The position numbers and the translations under genes are program-made. A DNA stretch of 64,000 nt from Austropuccinia psidii (taxonomy: Eukaryota; Basidiomycota; Pucciniomycetes; Pucciniales; Sphaerophragmiaceae): positions 20,792,132 through 20,856,131 of the forward strand of contig JALGQZ010000018.1 of NCBI GenBank assembly GCA_023105745.1, written 5' to 3'. The notes under the pieces were generated by a model that worked only from the letters and a program-made list of their open reading frames with translations, was not told the DNA's origin and ran no database searches. Shown piece by piece: positions 35,030 through 45,240 of the stretch (within the stretch, counting starts at the first letter, position 1; the number at the start of each line of letters is the position of its first letter).

Positions 35030-35680
35030 GCCTATGGTACAATGTTGTGCCTCTTGAGACAGAAGTGATTTTCATTACCAACAAGCTCATCAAATATCTC
35101 AGTTTGTTACTCAAAAAGATAACAGTCATCTGTGCTTCAATCCTTGATACTTAGTTGAAGATGAAATTTTTCATGACTCACAATTCAATATTGGAAGATT
35201 TTGATACATCAACAAAAGAACTTTAATCAATATTTTAATGAGAATCCTGCAACCACCTAGCATGCTCAAATTAGCAATCAAAGCTTTCTCAACCATCTAA
35301 TGAGCATGAAAGTGCATTTATTGATGAGATGTATCCAATGGCTCATCCTGAGGGCAACACAGTTAGAAATGGAATACAGAAATACTTTGTTGAACCACCT
35401 GAGGTGAAGACGGCCAGTTTCCTGCTTTTTTATAAGTCATGGTCTACCATGTTTCCTACCCTCAAAAAGATGGCTTGTAAATATCTAAAAATACCATACA
35501 CTAGTGCACCCTCAGAACAAATATTTTCTTGTGGATGAAAGATACTCCCTTATCAGCATGCATCTTTGTCTTAAATGCATGTGGAGACGCCTTCCTGCCT
35601 CAAATATTGGGCTTGAATATTCGGCCCTATCTATTATCAAACTTAGCTTTTAACTCGTTTTTATTATCACATATTTTTGT
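35030..35680 (+). pseudogene. Second hAT transposase remnant (C-terminal part)
   Basis: A second, different hAT C-terminus directly after the first. ASILDT is followed by a segment like the linker before dimerisation. Then FYKSWSTMFPTLKKMACKYLKIPYTSAPSEQIFSCG (35430-35535; written here as a description of one motif run: W-x-x-x-x-P-x-L, KMA, then SAPSEQIFS) is the hallmark of the hAT dimerisation domain. Frameshifted text after it resembles the short basic tail. Stops at several points mark it as dead. Confidence 0.65.
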
Positions 35681-36864
35681 TAGTTTTTCTTATGCTCTTA
35701 TTTGTTTTGAAATGAAAACTGAAAGTGGTCAAGTTTCTACCATTGATGAAAAATTATCATTGACTTGATATTCTCATCAAAGACATATGGAGGTTTATTG
35801 TCCAAAGATATTTAAATTACATCTCTCTTGAGTCTATTCATTAGTTGGGGCTAATGACTTTTTTTTATTTTGAACTTCATCATCTTAGAGATGTTCTAAA
35901 TTGGATTTAGATATGAAGATTTGGGTGCTCATTCCAAAATAAGCAGCCTTCCTTTTTGCACCAATAGAAGCTTTATATGGCCATAAATATGAATTGGTGA
36001 ATTATCCGCCATCAGGAGGAGGTGTTGGAAGCCATAAATACATGTTCTCCATAAAAAGCTTAAATATTTGTTAATAATGAATTTTTTATGATAAGTTGAT
36101 GCAATTCATTTTTCCATTTAGAAAAGCAATATTTTATTAAATTGACCTGCATAACAATACTAATAAAAGAAATTCATTGGATTTTTTATTTTTTTTTAAA
36201 AAAAGAAATCTCAAAGGAAAAAAATATTTCAAATTTTTAAATTTTAAATCTTTTTTAATTATATTAAATATCTTGAAAAAAGAATTTTTTTCCAATTTTT
36301 TCTAATATGTATATAAACATATATATTCTAATCTTCTTTTTATAATTAATTAAAAAAAACTAATTTTTTCATTAATTTCAATTATTTAAGTAATTAATCA
36401 AATCCATTATAAAATGAATCTTGATAAATGAATATAGATAAAATAAAATTATGTTTAAATTTCAATGCAAAAACAACTTAATAAATTAATTAAAATTTAT
36501 TTATTTATTTTTCTATTTTTTCTTTCAAATATATATATATATATATTATAATTTGAAAAGTTTTTTTTTAATTTGTATTCAAATTATTATATTATATTAT
36601 GATTAATTAATGAATTAATAGTTTTTTAAATTAATTGAATCTTCTTTTATTTTTTTATTAAGAATCAAATTTATCATTATTATATAAAACAAAATAATAA
36701 TAATAATAATAACAAAAATGAAAATTTAAGGCTCATTGAAAACTCATTTTGAACTTAAAAATTATTCTTTATAGTTTTATTAGAATAATCTAAAATAATC
36801 ATTGGTAGTTTGATTAATTTATATCTCAAAATGTAAAAAATAAATTAAAAAGAATCAAAGGATT
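35681..36864. other. AT-rich spacer
   Basis: Very AT-rich with simple repeats (TATATA at 36530-36546, ATA triplets near 36690). No gene, no TIR matched to the hAT remnants. Confidence 0.5.
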
Positions 36865-36869
36865 ATAAA

Positions 36870-38707
36870 TGTAAGGAGTGGATATGAAACTTTGATTAAA
36901 AAATCAAGTACTTTTCCTGTCCTCAAAATTTGTATAAGGTAAAAATCAATTAAAAATAGTATGAAATATTATTTTTAAGAGAAAATACGCCAATTTTATT
37001 TTTTATAACTTTATTAGTATAAAACAATAATATTATAAGAATTTATTGTTTTACCAACAATAAAAATTTATCCAAAAAATACTCTACAAGAGATATTTTA
37101 AGGCTACAAAAGAAATTTCTTCAAGAGCAATTTCAATTGGAATTAATTGAGCAAAGAACTGCAAGCAATTAATTAAAGAACAAAGTCTTTAAAAAGAATA
37201 TTAAAGAGAAAACACACCCAAAAGTGACCAGAATGAATTTGGAAACAAAGTGACAAAGTTTACAGTGATGAAAGATGCTTTAATTCACTTTTGGGGTGGT
37301 TCAGGGGTAAAAATGATTATAAGAGTTACAAAAAATGATTATAATGATTTTTTCACGTGGTTAAAAGGTTTAAAATGATATAAGAAAGGTGGTTGGAATC
37401 TTTTATTGTTGGTTTAACAGTGTTTAAACTAATTATAAAAGGAAAAGATTCTAACATGACGAGAAAAGTGGGGCAAAGAAGACATTCTTTTATAGCCATC
37501 AATTCTCTTACTCCAAAAGTAAAATTTACTCTTGTCAGTCGTGAAAAACAGTCTGACAACAGAAAAGCCAATTATGGCATCATTGAACCCTGGTTCAGAC
37601 CAAAAAGGGCTGGTTTAAGCCATCTTTAGCCATTTTTAGCCATTTTAGACCCTTAAATCAGCCATTACTATAGCAATACTAGGCCTAGAGCCTTCAAAAC
37701 ACGCTAGAATGTGTGTCAGAGGCGTAGAAACCAGTTAAAACTGTTTTTACTATTATTGTTTTATCTTAAGGGTAGTTTTACCCTCTTGGCAACAGCTCAA
37801 ACTACCCCAGTTGGTATCAAAACCTCATCATCAATTGAGTCCACAGACCCTATAACTCAATTCCAGGCCAAAAGTGATGAACGTTTGCGTTAATTTTGAC
37901 ATCCCACGCCTGTCAGCAAGGACTTTGGGGGTCTAGCTCCCCCTTAGAGCTGGAGTTCCTTTCCCCCCCCCCAAATTTAATCTTTCCAATTTATTTTTTC
38001 TTTTATTCCTCATCATGTATTATACTTATAACTTACATATGTAATTCAATTCAATTGTACAGTACAATACAGTGATAATTGACACCTCATATGTAAATCA
38101 AAGTTCACTTATGTAATACATGTGCGCATTTTGACATTTCAATTGAATTCAATTGAAAATACTTCAATTCCTCATAACTTCTAAACTAAACACAACACCT
38201 CAATTTTAACACAAAAATTGATGGTTAACACCACATGTGGTGTGAATTAAATTAAGGTTTTGAGAATTCTCAACTTTTTTATTGAAAATACTAAAAACTT
38301 AATTGAAGCTTATTTCGAGTTGAGCTACAAGAATTTTACTCAGAGGTGACCCCACCTGATTTTTTATGAGGAATCCAATGGTGAAATAATTTTTAGGTGT
38401 TTATTTATTGAATAGAAAGTTATAATAATTTTTATTCAAATTTTTTCCAAATTTATTTATTTTTTCACAATTTTGTTAAAATTTCATTTTTACTTAATTT
38501 TTTCAAGTATAGATGTAATTTTATACTTACAAAATTCAATGTATTTTTATTCTTAAATTGAAATTAATTTTTTATTTTCAATATAAATTTAAATTTATAT
38601 TTTGATTTTTATTTTAATAATATAAATAAATTTATTTTATTTATATTAATATGTTATTTTTGTATTTGTGGTCTTTTGGGTATATGAAATTACCTCTAAG
38701 GCTCACA
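36870..38707 (-). repeat. 3' LTR of Gyp-B1
   Basis: TGTAAGGAGTGG to GGCTCACA. Contains a perfect 22-bp palindrome at 38137-38158 (CAATTG-AATTC core) and a perfect 16-bp palindrome ACACCACATGTGGTGT at 38228-38243 with an E-box-like CACATGTG centre. The polypurine tract AGGGGGAGGGAA abuts it at 38708-38719. Confidence 0.95.
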
Positions 38708-38730
38708 TTCCCTCCCCCTAAAAAAGAATA

Positions 38731-39305
38731 TTACTTTGTAATATTGGTGTTTCTAGTGTGTCTGAATCTCCTGAGGAGTTTGGTAGCTTCTGGTATATCC
38801 TTTTCTTCTAACCATTCATCTTCACAAGTTGGGTCACTGTACCTAACAAGGTATTCCCTCAGTTTCTTGGTTCTTAATTTCCTTTCTTTAAGAACTTTTG
38901 TAATTTTCTTAGTACCAGATGTCTCAATAGGAAAGTATCTGTCTTTGTTATTATTTGATTCTATCCCGTACATGATTAAATAGTCATTTCCCAATAAAAA
39001 TGGGTACTAGAGCAATTTTCCATAACAACAAATTCAACTGTGATTCTCAAATTCCCATTTATGTGTGGGAATATGACATTGGTCTCAAAGATTCCTAATG
39101 CTTTCATTGGGTTACTTGTACTGTTGAATTTTATACCATCAAGTAAATGGAATCTTCCTTTATCACATAATCCTTTCCATACTTCATCCAAGGCATGTAT
39201 TAGAGAGTTGTCTTTACAGTCTTTGTTCACTAATTGGTATAAGATGCTACAATTGTTATCTTGAAAGTAACTATTTCTGACCTCTTCAAAGGAGGTGGTG
39301 TTCAA
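38731..39305 (-). pseudogene. Reshuffled pol scraps of Gyp-B1
   Basis: Read on the minus strand, 39305 to about 39150 matches the RNase H-integrase connector of Gyp-A (FEEVRNSYFQDNNCSILYQL, then GRFHLLDGI). The next part, about 39140-38885, matches the C-terminal half of the protease domain (NVIFPHINGNLRITVEFVV, then GNDYLIMYGI). The last, 38880-38731, is a chromodomain (REYLVRYSDP...DEWLEEKDIPEATKLLRRFR). In a normal element the protease precedes the connector by about 2.5 kb; here it follows it. A frame break near 38985 separates the parts. Template switching during reverse transcription is the likely origin. Confidence 0.8.
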
Positions 39306-39325
39306 GTCTGTAAAACTTATTCCTT

Positions 39326-41671
39326 CTATTGGGATTTGGTTTTCATAAGTTGTGCCCCTTGAGCTTTTGATAAATTAAGTTGACTATTGCTCAATCGTGG
39401 CAAGTGGGAATAATATTCCATGATGTCAAAAGTGGCATTGATATTTTCTATATCTTTTGAAGATTCAGAAAATATGGATGACTTATCATCTGAATTGTCT
39501 TCAATTATGTCATCTTTTTCAACATCAGGTCCCTTCTCATTATTAATTTCATTGATTTCCCCCCTTTTTGGACATGTATTGGCTAAATGGGTGGTGCTTT
39601 GGAAAATATGGCACTTTCTGATTGTATCTGCAGATTTATACGTAACATTATTAGAATTTTCTTTGGGGTTTTTGTCCACAGAATCTTTCCAAGGTGTATC
39701 AAACCTTGTTTCAAGATTCACCCTACTAGAACCAATTTTTGTTCTGGTGGTTACTTCTTCTAACATATTGATAATATCCTCTGCGGAAGATTGTTCAGTA
39801 GTCCTGCTTTTGACAGCATGCTCTAAGTCACCTCCACATTGTCTCAGAATTTTTCTATGGATCATAAATTCTGACATGTCTGGATATAATGCTGTTAATC
39901 TGTCTTTTTGTTGGCAAAACCATGGTAAAGATTTTTCTTTATCAGCATTCAATTTTGCAGATTCAAAGGCTGTTTCAACTTTAAACCTCCAAGCATCATT
40001 TTCCCATTTGTTGATGATTTGGCTTTTCCACCAAGTCCAACTCTGGTGTCCATGTGCTTGTCTTATTTTGATGTACCATCTGTGAGCTGATCTGGTAAAC
40101 AAGGTGTTAAACCTGGCTGTTACCAATCTGTCTGGTAATTCAAAATTCTCTTTGATCATGTCAATACCTCTAATGAATTCCATATGGTCATACTCTCCTT
40201 CACCACTGAAGTGAGGCCATTCTTTAAGTTTTGGAACTTCTTTCAAGAGTGCTCGGCCCATTGATGGTTCCAAGTTATGAAAAGAAGTGGATAAGTCATT
40301 TTTTAATTGTGAATTATCAGGATACAATACTTGTGGATTTGGAATTCTTGTGCCCTCATTTTGACTTAGAGGTGTAGACATTCTTGGTAAGGTGTTCAGT
40401 ATTTGTTCAATGTCATTCATTTTACTGTTGCTACACCTTTGGGAATTTCTGTATTCATGTTGGAAGCGTTGTATTAAATTTATTACTTCAATTTTATACA
40501 TGTCTTCCTTATGTGTCAGTTCTTGCCATAACTCTGTCTGACTTGTATTATCAGCAGTGACTTGATTCAATTTCATTGATAATTTTGATATTTCTTCTTG
40601 TGAAGCATCAAAACACTTTTTCAAGGCAATGGTATATGTCTTTACTTCAGTAAATGAATTTGAAATGTCATCAAGGACTTTCTTGTTATCTGTCTTGATA
40701 ATATTTATGGCTTGTTTAATTCTTGTTTCAATTATGTCATCAATATTGAATTTAGAATATTTATCTGTTAATTCTTTAATAATGGCAGATTGTTCATTTA
40801 TTTTATTGTTAGAAGAATTATCATTATTGGAATTTTTAATTGTTCTTAAAACTTTTTCAGAACACATAAGTGTTTCATTAATTTGGCACAGACTCAGGTT
40901 GTTTGTTTTAATGTTGTTACAAATGGTTTCATTTTTATCAGAAAGATGTTTTCTCACGTCATTTATAGCATCATACAACTCTGGGATGGAATCAAATATA
41001 TCAGAAATCATTTCTGAAATCTTAATCTGGATTCCTCCTTCTTCTGTAATTCCATCATGGTTCTGGCCATCTGAACTACATTTTCCATGGAATCCTGCTG
41101 AATCTTTGGAATCCTGTAGCCTTGGCTGTAAGGTTTTGGGGCTGGTGCCTTCCCTTTGCCCTTGTTTGGAGCTTGTGGCTGCTTTTCCACGTTGGAATTG
41201 CTGCTGCTGGCCACTGGGGCTGTTTTTGGCACTGGTTTGGGTGGTGGAGGGTTGTTTTTCCTCCATTCTAGTGTCAAAAGCATCATGTTTTTCTTCTCCA
41301 TCAATGGATGCCATCCATTGAGCAATTTGCAATTGTTGGGATGGCCCAGGAATTTTCTTACTGTCAGGTAAGAATTCATGCAATTCTTCCACAGGTCTGC
41401 AAGGATCTGGTACTCCTTGAATTGAAGTGCATTGTTTGATGCACTGTGGCTGGCTTTGTATATGTCCACAGAGGCTTGTTGTGGCGGCGTCAGCTCTTTT
41501 TGAAGGTAAAATTGTATTATCAGCTTCAGAATGACCCAATTTAGTTGTTTGGAAGTCATCAACTGACCCTTTTCCTTCTGTACCTGATTGGCCTCTGCCA
41601 TAATCACGTCTGTTACCTTTTTGGGAGCTGCTTGAGGGGTTGTAGCTGGCTCCTGACCTGGTTGAAGGCAT
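39326..41671 (-). CDS. Gyp-B1 Gag, intact 781-aa frame (or 561 aa from ATG at 41011)
   Basis: Two starts are possible. The ATG at 41671 (MPSTRSGAS...) lies inside the ORF1 intron and opens a Gln/Ser/Pro-rich extension that overlaps ORF1. The ATG at 41011 overlaps the ORF1 stop as ATGA and begins the Gag proper. From there: a long helical, Asn/Lys-rich region with heptad-like spacing; the Gag core (WPHFSGEGEYDHMEFI, then RWYIKIRQAHGHQSW) matching Gyp-A Gag ([25 protein letters not shown]); then a degenerate knuckle CHIFQSTTHLANTC in which the second Cys is Phe. An acidic tail ends at 39326. Capsid assembly would be its role. It is the only long intact frame in the element. Confidence 0.8.
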   Translation of the reverse strand: MPSTRSGASYNPSSSSQKGNRRDYGRGQSGTEGKGSVDDFQTTKLGHSEADNTILPSKRADAATTSLCGHIQSQPQCIKQCTSIQGVPDPCRPVEELHEFLPDSKKIPGPSQQLQIAQWMASIDGEEKHDAFDTRMEEKQPSTTQTSAKNSPSGQQQQFQRGKAATSSKQGQREGTSPKTLQPRLQDSKDSAGFHGKCSSDGQNHDGITEEGGIQIKISEMISDIFDSIPELYDAINDVRKHLSDKNETICNNIKTNNLSLCQINETLMCSEKVLRTIKNSNNDNSSNNKINEQSAIIKELTDKYSKFNIDDIIETRIKQAINIIKTDNKKVLDDISNSFTEVKTYTIALKKCFDASQEEISKLSMKLNQVTADNTSQTELWQELTHKEDMYKIEVINLIQRFQHEYRNSQRCSNSKMNDIEQILNTLPRMSTPLSQNEGTRIPNPQVLYPDNSQLKNDLSTSFHNLEPSMGRALLKEVPKLKEWPHFSGEGEYDHMEFIRGIDMIKENFELPDRLVTARFNTLFTRSAHRWYIKIRQAHGHQSWTWWKSQIINKWENDAWRFKVETAFESAKLNADKEKSLPWFCQQKDRLTALYPDMSEFMIHRKILRQCGGDLEHAVKSRTTEQSSAEDIINMLEEVTTRTKIGSSRVNLETRFDTPWKDSVDKNPKENSNNVTYKSADTIRKCHIFQSTTHLANTCPKRGEINEINNEKGPDVEKDDIIEDNSDDKSSIFSESSKDIENINATFDIMEYYSHLPRLSNSQLNLSKAQGAQLMKTKSQ

Positions 41672-41909
41672 AATTATGGTTTAAAAAGGCTTAAAATAGT
41701 ATTTTTACATCAAAATACTTACTACTGGCCATATTCTTAGCTTTCTGAAGAGTATTACTTATGTCCAAGTTAATCAATTCAGAAGATATTGGTTCAGGTT
41801 GATTATTTTGAGTAACAATAACAGTACTATTTTGGTCTGAATTAATAGTGCTTGCAGGAACAATGCTGGTGACTGTTGAGGCTTTTTCAATGTTTTCTTG
41901 TCTTACCAT
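41008..41909 (-). CDS. Gyp-B1 ORF1, spliced 278-aa protein upstream of Gag
   Basis: Exons 41909-41723 and 41657-41008, joined by removing a 65-nt intron (donor GTAAGT, acceptor AACCAG). Start MVRQENIEKAS at 41909, 14 nt after a TTTTAG acceptor-like site, so a leader intron probably precedes it. The fused frame is open to TGA at 41008-41010. Contents: acidic/Asn-rich N-terminus; a helical middle (QILADLWKNCMNSYLTVRKFLG, given as one segment; GWHPLMEKKNMMLL); a Pro/Ala/Lys-rich linker (PPPPKPVPKTAPVASSS); a charged C-terminus. The middle and the GW(H/N)P motif match Gyp-A ORF1, so the protein is conserved between the families. Function unknown. Confidence 0.7.
41658..41722 (-). other. ORF1 intron of Gyp-B1 carrying the long-Gag start codon
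   Basis: 65-nt GT..AG intron. ATG at 41671-41669 lies 11 nt before its 3' end and opens the 781-aa Gag frame through the acceptor. Spliced RNA lacks this ATG and reads ORF1 instead. Confidence 0.7.
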
Positions 41910-42144
41910 GTTGTCAGACACTAAAATTAATGAAAAAGACAATTAATTAAGTAAAAAAAAGGTTATTTCAAAAAAGAAATAAAAATATAAGCCTCACTTA
42001 TAATATGAAAAAAATTATTTTTTATGGATTTTTTGAATTATAAGTATTTTTTATATGTTTTTATATTTTTCAATATAATAAAAAAGATTTAAAAAGAGTA
42101 AAAAAAATATGTCACAAGTAAAATGTCACGGCTGGGCCCCCAAA
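41910..42144 (-). other. Gyp-B1 leader and primer-binding site
   Basis: AT-rich leader. On the minus strand, TT then TGGGGGCCCAGCCGT abuts the 5' LTR (about 42127-42141), nearly the same PBS as Gyp-A1. A donor-like GTGAGG near 41996 and the TTTTAG acceptor near 41920 suggest a leader intron of about 75 nt. Confidence 0.55.
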
Positions 42145-43973
42145 TGTAAGGTGTGGATATGAAACTTTGATTAAAAAATCAAGTACTTTTCCTGTCCTCA
42201 AAATTTGCATAAGGTAAAAATCAATTAAAAATAGTATGAAATATTATTTTTAAGAGAAAATACGCCAATTTTATTGTTTATAACTTTATTAGTATAAAAC
42301 AATAATATTATAAAAATTTATTGTTTTACCAACAATAAAAATTTATCCAAAAAATACTCTACAAGAGATATTTTAAGGCTACAAAAGAAATTTCTTCAAG
42401 AGCAATTTCAATTGGAATTAATTGAGCAAAGAACTGCAAGCAATTAATTAAAGAACAAAGTCTTTGAAAAGAATATTAAAGAGAAAACACACCCAAAAGT
42501 GACCAGAATGAATTTGGAAACAAAGTGACAAAGTTTACAGTGATGAAAGATGCTTTAATTCACTTTTGGGGTGGTTCAGGGGTAAAAATGATTATAAGAG
42601 TTACAAAAAATGATTATAATGATTTTTTCACGTGGTTAAAAGGCTTAAAATGATATAAGAAAGGTGGTTGGAATCTTTTATTTATTGGTTTAACAATGTT
42701 TAAACTAACTATAAAAGGAAAAGATTCTAACATGACGAGAAAAGTGGGGCAAAGAAGACATTCTTTTATAGCCATCAATTCTCTTACTCCAAAAGTAAAA
42801 TTTACTCTTGTCAGTCGTGAAAAACAGTCTGACAACAGAAAAGCCAATTATGGCATCATTGAACCCTGGTTCAGACCAAAAAGGGCTGGTTTAAGCCATC
42901 TTTAGCCATTTTAGACCCTTAAATCAGCCATTACTATAGCAATACTAGGCCTAGAGCCTTCAAAACACGTCAGAATGTGTGTCAGAGGCGTAGAAACCAG
43001 TTAAAACTTTTTTTACTATGATTGCTTTATCTTAAGGGTAGTTTTACCCTCTTGGCAACAGCTCAAACTACCCCAGTTGGTATCAAAACCTCATCATCAA
43101 TTGAGTCCACAGACCCTATAACTCAATTCCAGGCCAAAAGTGATGAACTTTTGTGAGAATTTTGACATCCCACGCCTGTCAGCAAGGATTTTGGGGGTCT
43201 AGCTCCCCCTTAGAGCTGGAGTTCCTTTCCCCCCCCCCAAATTTAATCTTTCCAATTTATTTGTTCTTTTATTCCTCATCATGTATTATACTTATAATTT
43301 ACATATGTAATTCAATTCAATTGTACAGTACAATACAGTAATAATTGACACCTCATATGTAAATCAAAGTTCACTTATGTAATACACGCGCACATTTTGA
43401 CATTTCAATTGAATTCAATTGAAAATACTTCAATTCCTCATAACTTCTAAACTAAACACAACACCTCAATTTTAACACAAAAATTGATGGTTAACACCAC
43501 ATGTGGTGTGAATTAAATTAAGGTTTTGAGAATTCTCAACTTTTTTATTGAAAATACTAAAAACTTAATTTAAGCTTATTTAGAGTTGAGTTACAAGAAT
43601 TTCACTCAGAGGTGACCCCACCTGATTTTTTATGAGGTATCCAATGGTGAAATAATTTTTAGGTGTTTATTTATTGAATAAAAAGTTATAATAATTTTTA
43701 TTCAACTTTTTTCCAAATTTATTTATTTTTTCACAATTTTGTTAAAATTTCATTTTTACTTAATTTTTTCAAGTATAAATGTAATTTTATACTTACAAAA
43801 TTTAATGTATTTTTATTCTTAAATTGTAATTAATTTTTTATTTTTAATATAATTTTATATTTATATTTTGATTTTTATTTTAATAATATAAATAAATTTA
43901 TTTTATTTATATTAATATGTTATTTTTGTATTTGTGGTCTTTTGGGTATATGAAATTACCTCTAAGGCTCACA
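42145..43973 (-). repeat. 5' LTR of Gyp-B1
   Basis: TGTAAGGTGTGG to GGCTCACA, followed by the TSD copy ATAAA. Both palindromes of the 3' LTR are present (near 43404 and 43495). Confidence 0.95.
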
Positions 43974-43978
43974 ATAAA

Positions 43979-45240
43979 TTTAATGTTAAAGATTTTCAAA
44001 ATAAACAATTTTTTTGAATTAAATAGATATTGTCTTAATTTTTGATAGTAAAAATACTTTTAATATTAATTTTACTTCATTATTTTGGTTTATTCATCTT
44101 CTCATTCCTCTTTTGTTTCTTTTTTTCAAAACAAAAAAAGAGTTAATTGATTGATCTTGAAGAATTACCAAAGATAAAGGCTTAACCTAAATTTAATCTA
44201 ATATAATTAAAGGAAACAAAACATTTTTAAAAGTAGTTTTTGAATCCAATTTTACTGAAAATTGAAAGCTTCCTTTTTTATTTTTAATTAAATTTTGAAT
44301 TTTCTCTCTTTTTTCACAAAAACTATGGATTTAAACATGTTTATAAATACTAATTCAACTTAAAATAATGAATGAAAGTCAAGATTATCTAAGAATTCAT
44401 AATTTTTTGGAGCTCAGAGATTAAAAATGTTAATCATAGGATTTAAATCTTAATTATAAACTTCAAGAGGAATGAATCTCTTAAATTGGTATTGATAAAT
44501 ATCACTTTGTTCTTTTTTGAACTCAATATTAATTCTCACATCCAGTCACTTTATTATTCATAAATTTAAACTTCAAAATAAAACTTTGAAAATTGATTTA
44601 TATCTTTATCTATAAATTAATTCAAAATTAATATCTCTTCAAGAAAAAATATACAAAATAAATTAATTCCAATCTATGAATCTTTTGTGTTTGTTCTTTT
44701 TTTTTTCTTGAAATTCAATTAATTAAAGTATTATCAATACTTTTTTTGAAAAATAACCAATGTAGTTCATGAAATTAAACTCAAAATTTTGAAAATTGGT
44801 TTTCTTTTAAATAAAAAAAAAGAGTTACTTGAGAAAATGAATTTCAATTTATCAAAGAAAAGGTTTTTTTAAAGACTTATAAACTTAATTTTGAAAATGA
44901 AAAGAAATTAATTCAATTTGATCAATAAAAAAATTGTTTTAATTTACTTCAAGATATTATTGAATCATTTTCAATTTTTATAGATTCTTTAAATTACTAT
45001 GTCTTTGTTTTCTGTTCTTCTTTTCTAGAAAGTCTGTATTAATCAATTTCATAAGAAAAAAAATCAACAAGAGTTTTTCTATTTTGTTTTTTTTTTTTGG
45101 AAATTGAAAAAAATCAGAAATAATTCAACTCGTTTATTAATATTAATGAGTTAAAATTCTTATTATTACTATTACTATTATTATTATTATTATAGTTTTT
45201 TTCAATATTGAAGCCAGAAAAATCTTACAAACAATAATCA
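43979..45240. other. AT-rich spacer, no gene
   Basis: Extremely AT-rich with poly-T/poly-A and a TTA-triplet run near 45165-45195. No coding or repeat signal. Confidence 0.55.

Larger units (their letters stand above)
36870..43973 (-). mobile_element. Gyp-B1, Gag-only non-autonomous gypsy element with reshuffled pol
   Basis: LTRs 36870-38707 and 42145-43973 (TGTAAGG to GGCTCACA), target duplication ATAAA (36865-36869 and 43974-43978). The internal 3.4 kb holds ORF1, a long intact Gag, then under 600 bp of pol scraps in the wrong order. No RT, RNase H or integrase core is present, so mobility must have depended on an autonomous relative. LTRs look nearly identical (a 10-bp tandem change near 37630 and scattered substitutions), so it moved recently. 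Confidence 0.93.

Noticed and set aside
36530..36710. AT dinucleotide and ATA triplet runs as a centromere- or origin-like signal
   Set aside because: Short simple repeats common in this AT-rich DNA; nothing else supports a special role.
40629..41321. 230-aa plus-strand frame opposite Gyp-B1 Gag
   Set aside because: Antisense shadow of the Gag and ORF1 coding region; composition is what the reverse strand of a Lys/Asn-rich gene gives.
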